From: Endothia cerciana
Lineage: Eukaryota; Ascomycota; Sordariomycetes; Diaporthales; Cryphonectriaceae
Assembly (NCBI GenBank): GCA_026119935.1
Contig: JALRMH010000018.1
Span: 186,001 to 250,000 of the forward strand
DNA: 64,000 nucleotides
Direction: 5' to 3'
Positions 44,908-55,327 of the stretch are shown here, one piece after another; position 1 is the stretch's first letter, and each line of letters begins with the position of its first letter. A model generated the notes under the pieces. That model saw only the letters and a program-made list of their open reading frames with translations. It was not told the DNA's origin and made no database searches. The position numbers were made by a program, and so were the translations under genes.

Positions 44908-46183
44908 CTAGGCCCTCTCCCTCCGCTGCCTCTCCATCTCCTCCCTGAACGCATTTCCTCCCTGCTGACGCGGGAAATGCTCGCTCGTCGGCGTGCCCGC
45001 CAGGCTTCCCAGGCCATCACTATCCCTCCTGGCATGCCCACGCCCACCGCCCATTCTGATGTCCTGGGCGTCCTCGTCATACCGGTACTCCCTCTGCCCG
45101 TCGTAGTTCCTGGGCTCGTCCCGGTACATCTGCTCCTCGGGCACGTTGTCCATCATCCGGATGTTGTGCATGGCCTTCTTCTTGCTGCCCCTCATGGTCA
45201 TCCTCTTGGCGCGGCTCTTGGCGATGCCGTAGCCGTGCCGCCCGCGGGACATGATGTTCCCCACGTCGATCCTGCGCGTGTTGCGGTTCCACGCGCACAC
45301 GCCGCAGATCATGATGAGGCAGAAGCCGAACACGACGGGCAGGCCGATGTACAGCGCCGCGCCCTTGGGGAGCGTCGGTGCTGGCTGGTGGTACGTGGGC
45401 GCCTTGGTGACGAGGACGGTGGGGCCGGGGTAGGTCTGGGTGACGGTCTCGCCGTCCGTCCCCAGGGCGTTGAGGGCCAGCGCGACGTTCACCGCGTCGC
45501 CGTTGCCCTTGGAGAGGTAGCTGCTGCTGGGCGTCCAGGCATAGTAGGACCATGAAGCCCTGATATCGTCAGACGTGAAGGCGTTGTCGCCTGCCGCGCC
45601 GGTGGTGCTGTTGATATAGGTACCGGTTACGGTCACCTTGGTTGTGTTGAGGACGGAGGAGTCCCATGTGACTGTACATCTTGTCAGTCCTGCCTGGCCT
45701 TCAAGGATACCGGATTTTTTTGATTTTAATTTTTTCTTCTTCTCTCGGAGTAGGGCAGGTGGACATACCGTAGTAAGTAGTGCCCGGGTAGAGCGAGCTA
45801 TTCTTTGCGGGCTCACAGAAGGGCGCGTAGTCCCCGTCCGTGTTGCTGCACACCAGAAAGGAGCCCGCGCCCTTCTTGTTGGTGGCAGTGGGCTCCGCGG
45901 CAGACGTGCCGGTGCTTGTGGTGAGCTCGCCGTACTGGGTCCGCGTGAGGGCCGTCGCGGTGAGCACGGTGGGTACGGCAGAGAGGGTCGTCGTGGTGCC
46001 GTCCGAGACCGTGACAACCGGCGTCACGGTGGTGGGCATCCCGGTCTTGTCGACGCTCACCCACGCATCCGTGGCCTCGGCTCGCAGCTCCAGGGCGGGC
46101 GTGACGGCGGGCGCCGGCACGGCCTCGACGGCCCCGAGGAGGAGGGCGGTGGCTGCCGCGAGCAGCTTTCTTGAGGTGGACAT
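44908..46183 (-). CDS. Uncharacterised single-pass membrane protein with Thr/Ser-rich ectodomain
   Basis: Two exons, 46183-45769 and 45671-44908, giving 392 aa; the intron 45768-45672 is GTATGT...CTGAC...ACAG and joins TTYY to VTWDSSV. A signal peptide (MSTSRKLLAAATALLLGAVEA, residues 1-21) is followed by a Thr/Ser/Val-rich segment, a cysteine-containing part (FLVCSNTDGDYAPFCEP), an extracellular beta-like stretch with N-x-S/T sites, one membrane helix (ALYIGLPVVFGFCLIMICGVCAW) and a basic, Arg-rich cytosolic tail (RRIDVGNIMSRGRHGYGIAKSRAKRM...). The layout is that of a fungal cell-surface protein, possibly linked to the wall, with a type I topology. Its family is conserved in filamentous ascomycetes as far as I can recall, but no function or name can be given. 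Confidence 0.82.
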
Positions 46184-49100
46184 CCTGCTGGGAGCTCGAG
46201 ATCGACTTACCGGTCCCTGAGTCTTTGTTTCGGACGCGTTGCGCTTCAGGCCAGAATCAAGATAAAGCGGGCGTGTCAGTCCAATGGACCGTTCGTGAGA
46301 GGGCTACAGGAGTCAATCGGCCCGGTGAGAGCGAGCGGCAGCTCCAGGCGAGCCTTGATAAGGAATGAGGACCTCGATCTCGACCTTCAGGAGGCGGCTC
46401 ACCGAAGTAAGTCACTGGACAAAAAGGAGGAGGGCCCGAGGGGTCGCGTTCAGACGGTCCGTTCCTTGAGGAGCTTTATCAGTGGCTGCATGTGTAGTAG
46501 TAAACGGCGCTACTGCGCTTCCGGGGGTTCTCGCGGAAATGAGCCTCAGGGGTATCAGAAGCTTAACCCAGTAAACCGTAGTTTACGAGGGCCCACCCAC
46601 CGCCCGTGGCAGGGCACGCAGGGGTCCCTGCGGGGAATAAACAGCGGTAAGGCCCTCCGGATGCAGGTACAGGCCCACTGATGGGCAATCCGTGCAACGG
46701 ATTCGATGCAGATCACAAGGCTGAAGATCTACAACAAACACCAACTCGGGGTGATCATTTCTCGCTTTGTCCATCCTTCGTCCGGCTCACCCACCCGAAA
46801 CTGGCTGAACCTGCCAAGGGAGACTTGAGGTACTCTCAGCTGGACCTCATCATGCCTTGTCAAGGGAACCCCAGTCAGGAAATGAACTGGCGGTTTTGAA
46901 ATAGTGTGAACGGGAGGGAAGATCAGAATTGGAAGAATCGTCACAGAGCACCCTTGGGGTGAGTCCCACATGCATGGAGTCAACATCATGAAGAGCTGGT
47001 GGGAAGATGTAACAAGCACGTCTCTACCTGGCTATATGGCTGGAGATGGCAGCTTCAGTATCCGTAAGTACGCAGACAAATACTACTACCTTCACAATGC
47101 CTACAGGTTTCATACAAGTCTCCCGCTTACTTTCAGTAAGTTCATGTTGTTATTATATATATTTCTAGACCGGGGTAGGGATAATCTATAAGTCCTCAAG
47201 CAAACCAGACCCTTACCGCTGCTCAAGATTTGCTATCTTCGGGCCCTAGTGCCCTGCATTGCTGACATTCGTCCTCTCACCTTCTAACCGGGCGATTTTG
47301 CGAAGTGAACCCCCGTCCCTGTATCACGATGCGTTCTGCCCTAGTGATCACGGCCGGCACAGGCACGGACGACCTCTTGCTCCCTGTTTCTCGATTCCAG
47401 ACTCACCCTGGCCCTAGAGATCGTGCTTACGCCTTCGACTAGAACCTTCAAGCGTGCACAACGATTTTCAGCATGACGATGCCAGCCAGAGCAGTTCTCG
47501 ATGGCGCGCAGTGACGGTGGCGGCAGGAAGGCCCATGCGGTGGCCGTCGTCGTCGAGGATTCCAAAGGAGCGGTGCAGGTAGTGGTTCAGCATTCGGTTC
47601 ACCAGCCTTTCGCTTCTGCTATCGCCGGTGCGGCCTGGCCAGCGCTGCTCCGGACCCAGGGAAGACCGGAACCACGTGCCAGCGTTCTCCTTCCTCTTCG
47701 GCACAACATTATTTCCTGTGCTGGGACTGACTAATTGCCGAAGTACCCGCCAGTACCTCCCTGTGAACTGCCTCTGAACGGAAGGATGCTGAAGCTATCG
47801 CGAGACTTGCGACTGCTAGGGCTCCGTACGATTAAATAGCTGAGGCGAGAGCGGATAAACACCGCAATCTAAGGCTCCAGTAAACAGCTAGCCATTCATC
47901 CCCTACAGCCTAACGAGCTCTGTTTCTTCGGTAGCACCGAGACGCTTTCCAGTGCAGTCCTTCGCCGGGCTGATCCATAGTCCGCTTTATCAGCTCAAGT
48001 ACTATTTACCCCTTTCCGGCTACAGTATGTTCTCGTCCCCTGACTATCATATTAGATATACTCTCTCCACCTAGCTGAGCTGATGTCTCGCATCACTCGA
48101 GTCTCTGGCTGGTGATGGATCCTCGGAATGATGGCATGGAAAAGATTATGTAGTAGGGAAGCGGTACCCAGACGGCGGTACCTGCTTTGGGGGAGGCCGG
48201 AAGTAAAAGTAGTATGGTAACTGCTTTCTGATCGTTTTGGTGTTGCCCCGCCCCCCTTCGCCTCAACGAGAGGCCCAACACTTCTGCTCAGTCATATTTG
48301 TTGCTATTGGCAGGCCACCCGCTCTTGTACCGACTGTCGTGACCCGTGATGTGGAAGTCCCAGGCACAGCCAGCCCGGATCATACCAGCACATCGGATTC
48401 AAGGCGGGCACCAGCGTGTCTTCGGCTTCCTCCCCGCCCGGAGCATCCTGGAGGGGAGGGAACTTTGCGACGCCCAGGATCTGCAGAAGAAGGTCCGAGG
48501 GGGCGTGGTTACGACGTCGATTTCGGGCCGGACCCGACGATCTGCCGGGCTAGATGTTGGGCAGAGAAGAACCAGCCGGAAAGGGCGTTGTGTAGCGACG
48601 TTCCAAGAGGGCTGAGATGGTCCCCAGGGTGAAGAAGTGGACCGCGGGGGACATCGTTGCAGGCGAGAACTCGGCGGGCTATGTTGCGCTCTGGTCTCAA
48701 GCAGATGATGATCTCGAGACGGGGGTAGGACACTGAGAAGAGGGCGGGTGACGAGAGGACGAGCAGATGAGGGTTAAAGAAGGGAGGGGCAGTACCGGTA
48801 TGGTCGAAGCGTGGACTCAAGACGGCCGATCCCCTCGCAGAGTGACCTAAAGATGAACGAGGAGAAGAGGCAGAATAAACTAGCTGGTAGGCAAGAGTTT
48901 ACGGAGAGGCGGAGGCTCTGCAGCAGATGGGCTCACGAACGCCCCAATGCAACATCTCAATTCCTCACTTGTCAAGTATGGGGCAGCGTGGCAGGCGGCG
49001 TCGTCATATGGACTCGCGAAGGGTGAAGTGGAGGTTTCGCAATACCTGGGCGTGGTCGCATTGCTCAGCCTTGTACTTCTGCTCGAAAAGGCAGTCCTCA

Positions 49101-49541
49101 GCCTCATGCCGGGCGTACGTACTTTTAAACCACCACCTGCCCCTCTGGTGCCATATCGGAGTTAAACCGCTATACCAAGCGTTTTTTTCACCAGCGGTCC
49201 TTTACAGCGCCTTGACCTCCAAAACTGGTGGAAGCACAGGCGACCGCCTGAGGTTGGACGAAGGGTCGTCACCAGGGCTGGCGCCTGCTAGTAAGAGCAG
49301 GGATGGAGCCGTCCGCTGCATGTCTGATCCGTCCATCGATCTCCCCCGAAGCCGTGCCACTGGAAACGAAGACGCAGCGAAGAGTAAACTTGGGCAGAAG
49401 CCCGAGAGCCTTCTGTTGGGTATCCTTAAAATTGATTCCAGGCCTAGGGTGGACCTCTCCATGGCTGGTGCGGCTGGCCCACGCAGGCTCTAAAGCTATG
49501 GTCTCGTAGCCTTGTCTTCCAAGATCGACCTCAACGGCGTC
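46184..49541. other. 3.3 kb gene-poor stretch
   Basis: It contains the promoter of the membrane-protein gene at its left end and the 3' region of FRG1 at its right. ORFs reach 131 and 188 codons (48237-48632, 48927-49493) but show no domain. A 72-codon ORF at 48947-49165 includes one hydrophobic stretch, weak evidence for a peptide. A LAGLIDADG look-alike peptide occurs at about 47026-47064 (see findings). No tRNA, rRNA or terminal repeat was seen. Confidence 0.45.
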
Positions 49542-50472
49542 TCAGCCGTACTTGTCGTGCTTGTTCTTGACCTTCAGGTCCAGCAGCTTCTCATGATAAT
49601 CCCCCTCCCGCCTCGCCCTCTTCAGCATCTTGACCTCATCCTCGTCCAGCCTCCTGCCCACAGCCTCCTCCAGCTCTTTCCTGCTGATCTTCTCCCTGGC
49701 CTTCTCCTCCTTGGTGGCCCTTATGCGCGGCTTGAACCGCGCCTGCATGCGTATCCGCAGCGTCGTGTCAAAGGTCATCTCCGTCGCATCGCCCCTGATC
49801 TCCGGCAGCGCGTTGGCCCGGGACGACGTCGAGGCCTTGACGGTGAGGTATGTATCGCGCAGCGTCTGCACCTGGAACGTCCCGGGCGTGTCGGCTGTCG
49901 CGACCAGGACGAACGACTCGAGCGGGGAGACGGCCTCTGTGGTTGCGGTGAAGATGCCGTACTTGTCGCAGCTCAGGAACCTAGCACCCCCCCCCCCCAG
50001 GGTCCCGTCAGCCAGCCCGCCTCCAGCCGACCAAAACCACCACCCAGGGCTGCAGGATGCTAACTTACTTGCCATGATGCCCCTTGAACCGGTAATGCTC
50101 CGTCCCGACGATCCGGTTCGCGATCCAGACCATGCGCACATCATGGGGCTCCGCGGTGGCCGGGTTGTCCTCGACGAGGTTCTCGACGGGCAGCGTGAAC
50201 ACCTTGCCGTTCGCGTCACACGCGAGGGCGGTCACGGGCTCCGTGGGGAGGACGAAGACGACCGGGCCCGAGACGTCGGACACGACGTCGGCCGAGACCC
50301 AGCTGTCGTCGTTCTCGATGTTGTCATCGCCCTCGTTCGCTGCCGCTGCCGTCCTCCTGGCGACCTTGGCGGTGTCGTTGGGGGTGGAGGCCGCGCCGTC
50401 CGCGTCATCTCGGACATCCCGCTTGCGCTTCTTTGGCTTCTTGTCGCCCTTGAAGCTCAGGGGCTTGACCAT
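49542..50472 (-). CDS. FRG1-like nuclear protein
   Basis: Two exons, 50472-50069 and 49980-49542, giving 280 aa. The intron 50068-49981 starts GTAAGT and ends GCTAG, joining HHGK to FLSCDKYGIF. The N-terminus begins MVKPLSFKGDKKPKKRKR, a nuclear/nucleolar-type basic stretch typical of the FRG1 family. It is followed by an actin-crosslinking/fascin-like beta-trefoil (SWVSADVVSDVSGPVVFVLP, FKGHHGKFLSCDKYG, ESFVLVATADTPGTFQVQTL) and a basic C-terminal helix (KEEKAREKISRKELEEAVGR) ending in KVKNKHDKYG. The family is linked to pre-mRNA splicing and RNA biogenesis. The start was chosen at ATG 50472 for the MVKPLxFKGxK pattern; the frame extends upstream without homology. Divergent from the 2OG-oxygenase gene. 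Confidence 0.9.
49981..50068 (-). other. FRG1 intron with poly-G before the 3' splice site
   Basis: On the minus strand the intron reads GTAAGT..., then a branch-like GGCTGAC, then G12 (complement of C12 at 49987-49998), then TGCTAG. A guanine run thus occupies the position where pyrimidines are usual, five bases from the acceptor. Confidence 0.75.
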
Positions 50473-51244
50473 CGCGCGGACGGCTGGGGGTTGTTTTGGA
50501 GGGGAGGGGGCGTCCTTGAGTCGTTCGTTGGGCAGCACCGGTGCCAGACCGGGTCGAGTCGTGCCACGTCCGTCCGTCCGTCCGTCGGAATGGGCTGGAT
50601 GGGATGGACGTCCTGCGCGCGCGTGGGGGTGTTTGATTGCTGCCGTGGCCCGGGCCCCTCCGTGCTGGCCAGGATCGTGAAATGAAGGCAGCGGCGGTGG
50701 GGCGTTGGGCAGCAGAACCTAAAGCGTAGGATTGCTTTGACAGTACTGACAGGTGGATTCGGTCCCGTCGAAGGAAGCTGGTGGTCGAAGCTCCAGATGC
50801 CCCTCGTCTCGATATGTGCTTCTGGAGTCTGCAGGGGTGGGGGGATGGCATGGGTCGGGGGGGTTGTTGAGGCTCTGTACGTAGGTGGTATGATAGGTGC
50901 CACAGACGGTAAACGGGTTGTAACTAGTCAACCTCTTAGATTATGTAAGTCAGCAGCATCACCCCCCCCACCTGCCCGCTATCTTGGGGGCCCACCGGCG
51001 CCAGCCGACAGTGGGTTGCTCGGTGGGCGAACACGCTAGAAGCTAGTAGCTGGTTGCATGATGCACCGGCAGGACTCGATCGAGGATGGATGGCTCTCAC
51101 TAGAGGGGGGATCGTCCTGTGGTGAGCGGGTGATCGCGAGCTTCTCCTTCCTGCCCGTGCTGCTCTTATGCTGGAATCTTGGTACAAATCTCGCAGTGCT
51201 ATACCAGAAGGGAGAGAGGGAAAGAGAAAGGAAGAAAAAAAAAG
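50473..51244. promoter_or_regulatory. Divergent promoter between FRG1 and the 2OG-oxygenase gene
   Basis: A 770-base spacer between divergent starts. It contains a short CGTC tandem at about 50568-50586 and a purine-rich leader (GAGAGAGGGAAAGAGAAAGG and following A-run) immediately before the ATG at 51245. No TATA box or named site could be assigned. Confidence 0.45.
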
Positions 51245-52571
51245 ATGGCACCCATCGCGCAGGCGGTCACGGTCTCGCTCGAGGAGCTAAAGAAAGGCAT
51301 GTTTTTCCTCAAAGTCGCCACGCATCCGCCCACGCGTCTACTGCGGCTTGTTGTTCCTCGGATCCATCGGGGCGACTAACACGCGTCCGCCAACGATCCA
51401 GGCTCCGTCCCCTTCAGCACGCTCCAGGAGGCATTCGGCCCAGAGTCACTTGGCATCCTCGTCGTCAGTGACGTACCCCCCGAGTTCGCCGACCTGCGAC
51501 GCCGTGCGCTGTCATACTCGTCCTATCTGGGGAACCTGCCCAAGTCCGAGCTAGGTTCGTTATCTGCTTCCATGTTCAGACCCCGGGCGGAGTTTGGGAG
51601 GAGAGATAACGGGGACAGCTCTGCCGTGGCCCGACCAGGCGCTGAGACACGTCACAGACAAGCTTGAGAACGAGAAGGCAAAGTACCTCACCGGCTGGTC
51701 GCTCGGCAAGGAGACGCTCAAGAACGGCCAGGTGGACGACCTCAAGGGCTCGTTCTACGCCAACTGCGCCTTCTACATCGACCCGGAACTGTCGTGCGCC
51801 ACGCCCACGGACCGGTACAGCGAGGGCAGCTTCCCCGAGTACCTGAGCCCCAACATATGGCCCGACGAGGCCGTCCTCCCGGGCATGCGCGCGTCCGTCG
51901 AGGCACTGTGTAGGCTGATCATCGACGTCGCGGTGCTGGTCGCGGGCGCCTGTGACAACTTCGCCGAGGAGGAGATCCCGGGCTATCCGGCGGCGTATCT
52001 ACAGCGCATGGTGGCCGGATCTATGACTACCAAGGCGAGGCTGCTGCACTACTTCCCAGAGCCGGCCGGGGGTGCTGCTGCCGCCGCCGACGGCGGGAAC
52101 GCCGCCACGGACGGCGACGAGGACGACTGGTGCGCCACGCACCTGGACCACGGCTGCCTCACGGGCCTGACGTCGGCCATGTTCGTCGACGAGGGCGCCT
52201 CCGACCCCGCGGTCCCCAGGTTCGAGGCGTCCCTCCCGGAGGCGCTGCAGCCCCTCGACGAGCTCCCGTCCTCCCCGGACCCGGCGGCCGGGCTGTACGT
52301 CAAGTCCCGCACGGGCCAGACGGTGCAGGTCAGGATCCCGCGCGACTGCATCGCGTTCCAGACCGGCGAGGCGCTGGAGCGCATCACGGCGGGCAGGTTC
52401 AAGGCGGTGCCGCACTTTGTGCGCGCGGCCAGGACCGGGGGCAGGAGGGTCGCGCGGAACACGCTCGCCGTGTTCACGCAGCCGAACCTGGACGAGGTGG
52501 TGGACCGCGGCCAGCGCATCACGTTTGGCGAGTTTGCGAGGGGCATCGTCGCGAAGAACACCGTCTCATGA
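51245..52571 (+). CDS. 2-oxoglutarate/Fe(II) oxygenase-like (clavaminate/isopenicillin-synthase-like) protein
   Basis: Three exons, 51245-51296, 51402-51554 and 51619-52571, giving 385 aa. The first intron has a GC donor (AAAG/GCATGT) and a GACTAAC branch site; the second is GTTCGT...ACAG, joining KSEL to ALPWPDQ. The fold is a double-stranded beta-helix of the IPNS-like kind: H243-x-D245 (CATHLDHG), distal His 334 (VPHFVRA) and a following Arg in the GGRRVARNTLAVF segment, consistent with iron and 2-oxoglutarate binding. The N-terminal VSLEELKKG...FGPESLGILVV pattern is shared by a group of fungal clavaminate-synthase-like proteins with unknown substrate. No biosynthetic neighbours are present, so a housekeeping or detoxifying role is as likely as secondary metabolism. 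Insertions rich in Ala/Asp (around residues 225-240) are lineage-specific. Confidence 0.85.
51297..51401 (+). other. GC-AG intron
   Basis: The exon ends AAAG and the intron begins GCATGT, with GGCGACTAAC as branch site and GATCCAG at the end. With this junction K-K-G-S-V-P-F reads in frame into the conserved downstream exon. No GT donor nearby gives the right phase: the nearest, GTTTTT at 51301, would leave the wrong frame. Confidence 0.8.
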
Positions 52572-53596
52572 GGTGCGCGCGGCAGGTCACAACAAAGACC
52601 CAGTCAATGGATGCCAACACTGTGGTTCCTGACTCGAGCCTGCAACCTGCTGTCGATTTCGTTTCACCCTCCCGGGACCTGACTGTCTTGGCCTAGAACA
52701 CGATCTGTGGACACTGCTAGAGGGCCCGGTTTCCGCGATCATGTTGGGCTCCTCGGGGCCCTGGCCCTGGCCCTGGTGGGTCTGCCTGGCCTTGCTTTCT
52801 TCAAACGAGGTGTTATTTTGGGAAAACCGGGCACCGCCACGGGGTCTAGCGTACCATAGTAGTGCCATGCTAGAGTAGTGTGGAGTGCACAGACAGCGAC
52901 GATCGACCACGGGCGTCGGACTGGATGAGATACGTCTGTAGGACGATAGGCTGAGAACATAGATGAACAGCCCGGAACCTCCTAGAACAGTTGTCCTTGA
53001 GGGGCTGTCCCTTTTAATTATCACCTGCATCTGAAAAACCAATCCGACAAGCCATTGTCGAGGCTTGGTTGGGTGTGCGTTCGAGCGGCTGCGACAACAC
53101 CCGCTCGGGATACCGCTTTGGGTGTTTCATCGGCGGTTTCTTCTTTGAGATGCACGACAGGGGCAAGGATAAGGATCGCGGTAATCGGCAGGTACCTGGG
53201 CAGGACGGCTAGATCTTTGTTCATGCCGGTGTGACATGTGCGTGAAGTTTTGAAGCAAAGGGAGAAGGGATGAGTGGGTACGGACGCGGGTGGGGATGAC
53301 GGGTGCTCATTGGAACGGAGGGGGGGGAGACGTGTTTGTTGTCATGCCAGTCCTGCGCAGGGCCCAGCCAGTCAGGGTGGACGTCGACCGAGCCGCGAGG
53401 CTGTGTGCTGTTCGTATCTATTACGTCGTTATCATGCCTGGACGGCTGGACGTATTGCGCGTCGGGTGGTTTCCTGGTCTGACTGGTCAAGTTGTGTGAT
53501 GGTTCCGGGGTGTTGTGTCATGCCCACACGTCTCTCTGCTCTGCTGCATGCAGGCCAACCCGCGCGTGCCGTGGTTTAAAAAAGGTACCAGGGCAA

Positions 53597-53660
53597 AACC
53601 ACAAAAAGAAAAAAGAAAAAAGAAAAAAGGAAAAAGAAAAAAGAGGAAAGGGAAAAAAGG
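53597..53660. repeat. A/G-rich tract of GAAAAA-type units
   Basis: About 64 bases of almost pure purine built from repeated A4-6 G units. It reads as poly-Lys or poly-Phe in open frames, which is an artefact. Could form a triplex or exclude nucleosomes. Confidence 0.85.
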
Positions 53661-53786
53661 CAAGGAGGTGTGATTCGTTGGCCACAAGCTTCCGGGGGCG
53701 CCTGCATGACATCTGCCGCACCGCTGCTTGCAGTGATCCGATCGGCGGTCTTTGTTCAGGTTCCCTGGCGACGGATCCGGACAGTG

Positions 53787-53822
<36 letters not shown>
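53787..53822. repeat. (CTA)n microsatellite of about 12 units
   Basis: An uninterrupted CTA trinucleotide run, followed by TGGTACTATACTATGG. No coding frame supports it as a protein repeat. Confidence 0.95.
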
Positions 53823-53935
53823 TGGTACTATACTATGGTGAGTAGCAGGCCCTCAGGGATAAGAGACAAGGCGGGAGAGCAGAGGACAGCACAGGAGCCC
53901 GCCAGCATGTAAATTATGATACTCATGGTATGATA

Positions 53936-53963
53936 TGATGTGATGTGATGTGATGTGATGTGA
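53936..53963. repeat. (TGATG)n pentanucleotide repeat
   Basis: About five and a half head-to-tail TGATG units, preceded by degenerate copies (ATGATACTCATGGTATGATA). Intergenic, no function evident. Confidence 0.9.
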
Positions 53964-54479
53964 TAGCCGTGATCGCCCCCCTCCATCTTGTTCCCCTCTT
54001 ATGGTGCAGAGCCTTCTCTGGAGGAGAGAGGAGCAGGTGTTCCACATGTGAAGCTTGGGTTCCGTACAGGGCTGAGAAAAGCTGGTCTTGGGTGGTGTGG
54101 CACTAGCTGAGGAACCGCACTTCCGGCTGCTCCGCTCCGGGCGTCAACACCCCACGCCGCCAGATATGAGTACCCTGCCAGTCCAAGGGCCCTGGGATGG
54201 ATGGTTCAAGGGTCAAGGGGGGGGCAACCCTGGTTAGGCGCTCGATGGCGGCTCTGCTTCTCTCCCTCTCTATCGTCATGCCTCAGACCGAACCACCGAA
54301 AGGCGCTATTTCCTCTGGTTGCGGTGGCCCACTCGGCCCAACTTTCCGAGACTAAGGGCGGCCCAGCCCAAGATACGGATGAGGGTTTCCCATTGCGGAT
54401 ATCCTCGGAGGAAAAGAGGCGAGACAAATTGGAATGGCTGGAATCCTCACGGTTGCGGATGGCAAGGGAGGCCAGGAGG

Positions 54480-54609
54480 CGAAAAGAAAGGAAGGGGAAA
54501 GAAAAAAAAAAAAAAAAAGAAAAAAAAAGACCATGTCCGCGGGCCCGTTTCCGACCTCACCAGATATGACCACCCACACCGTTGGGGAGGAGAGAGAGAG
54601 AGAGAGAGA
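54480..54609. repeat. Purine tract with poly-A and (GA)n
   Basis: A GAAAAGAAAGGAAGG-type tract runs into A16 and A8 around 54505-54530. After 55 bases of ordinary sequence it is followed by a (GA)n run at 54589-54609. Intergenic. Confidence 0.85.
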
Positions 54610-55327
54610 TCTCCATCAGCCACAGATGGTCTGGCTGTCTGCGGGAAACTGTTGGTCGATCCGTTGTCGAAACAGAACGACTGACCACACGGTACGAGGT
54701 CTTGCTTGGTCCTGCCAGACAACACCTCCTCGTGGTCGGGGCCCCGTGTGCTCCACCAGCGTCACCTACGCCAGACCTCCGCAACATCATAAAGAAATGG
54801 GGGCTTTTGTGGACCTGTCGATCTCTCCCAGGACCTAGACCTCTCTACAATTACGATCCTCCCGTCAACCTCAGATAAACTGGGTCCGCCTCTCCTCGCG
54901 TCCCTGGCGTCACCTGTGCCTGCGCCTATCCGGCCCAACACGAAACTCACACAGCATTGCGATTCTCGTCCCTGTCCCACTCCCTGACCACGTATGCTGT
55001 TGGCGCCATAACACTCGGACGATCATCCAGAGACTTCAAAAGAGAAAGACCCCCGTATCAACCCACCCTTCATACCTGGGAGGCCAGAGCTGCCAGGAGA
55101 TCCCCCAATTAGTCCTCCCGCTCGTCTACCCATCCGAAAGGACGTTCATTCCGGCCCAGCTCCAGACCGAGAAAAGGGGCCTCCCCACTGCCCTCACCCC
55201 TACAGCACACATCCTGAGGGCGGGAAGGGGAACTCCTGCTGCCCCCCCCCCAAGTCCCTGTCGCTCCAGGAGAGCGCAAGACCACCCCAAAGGTCGACCT
55301 CCCGGAGGAGGCGACCACACACCCAGC

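Larger units (their letters stand above)
52572..55327. other. 2.7 kb spacer rich in simple repeats
   Basis: No gene recognised. Short ORFs read through the repeats and are rejected. Simple repeats are listed separately: purine tracts at 53597-53660 and 54480-54532, (CTA)n, (TGATG)n and (GA)n. C10 at 55242-55251 lies in the leader of the PRM10-like gene, whose promoter occupies the right end of this spacer. Confidence 0.5.

Noticed and set aside
43093..46183. Secondary-metabolite cluster around the SFR1, membrane-protein and 2OG-oxygenase genes
   Set aside because: No synthase, P450, Zn2Cys6 regulator or other tailoring gene is present nearby; the neighbours are housekeeping genes.
49630..50685. 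351-codon + strand ORF across the FRG1 gene
   Set aside because: It is antisense to FRG1, has no recognised domain and crosses the FRG1 intron; long antisense ORFs are a by-product of high GC in the third codon position.
52130..52696. 188-codon + ORF rich in Arg/Pro over the 2OG oxygenase
   Set aside because: Shifted-frame shadow; the frame with the HxD and distal His motifs is the coding one.
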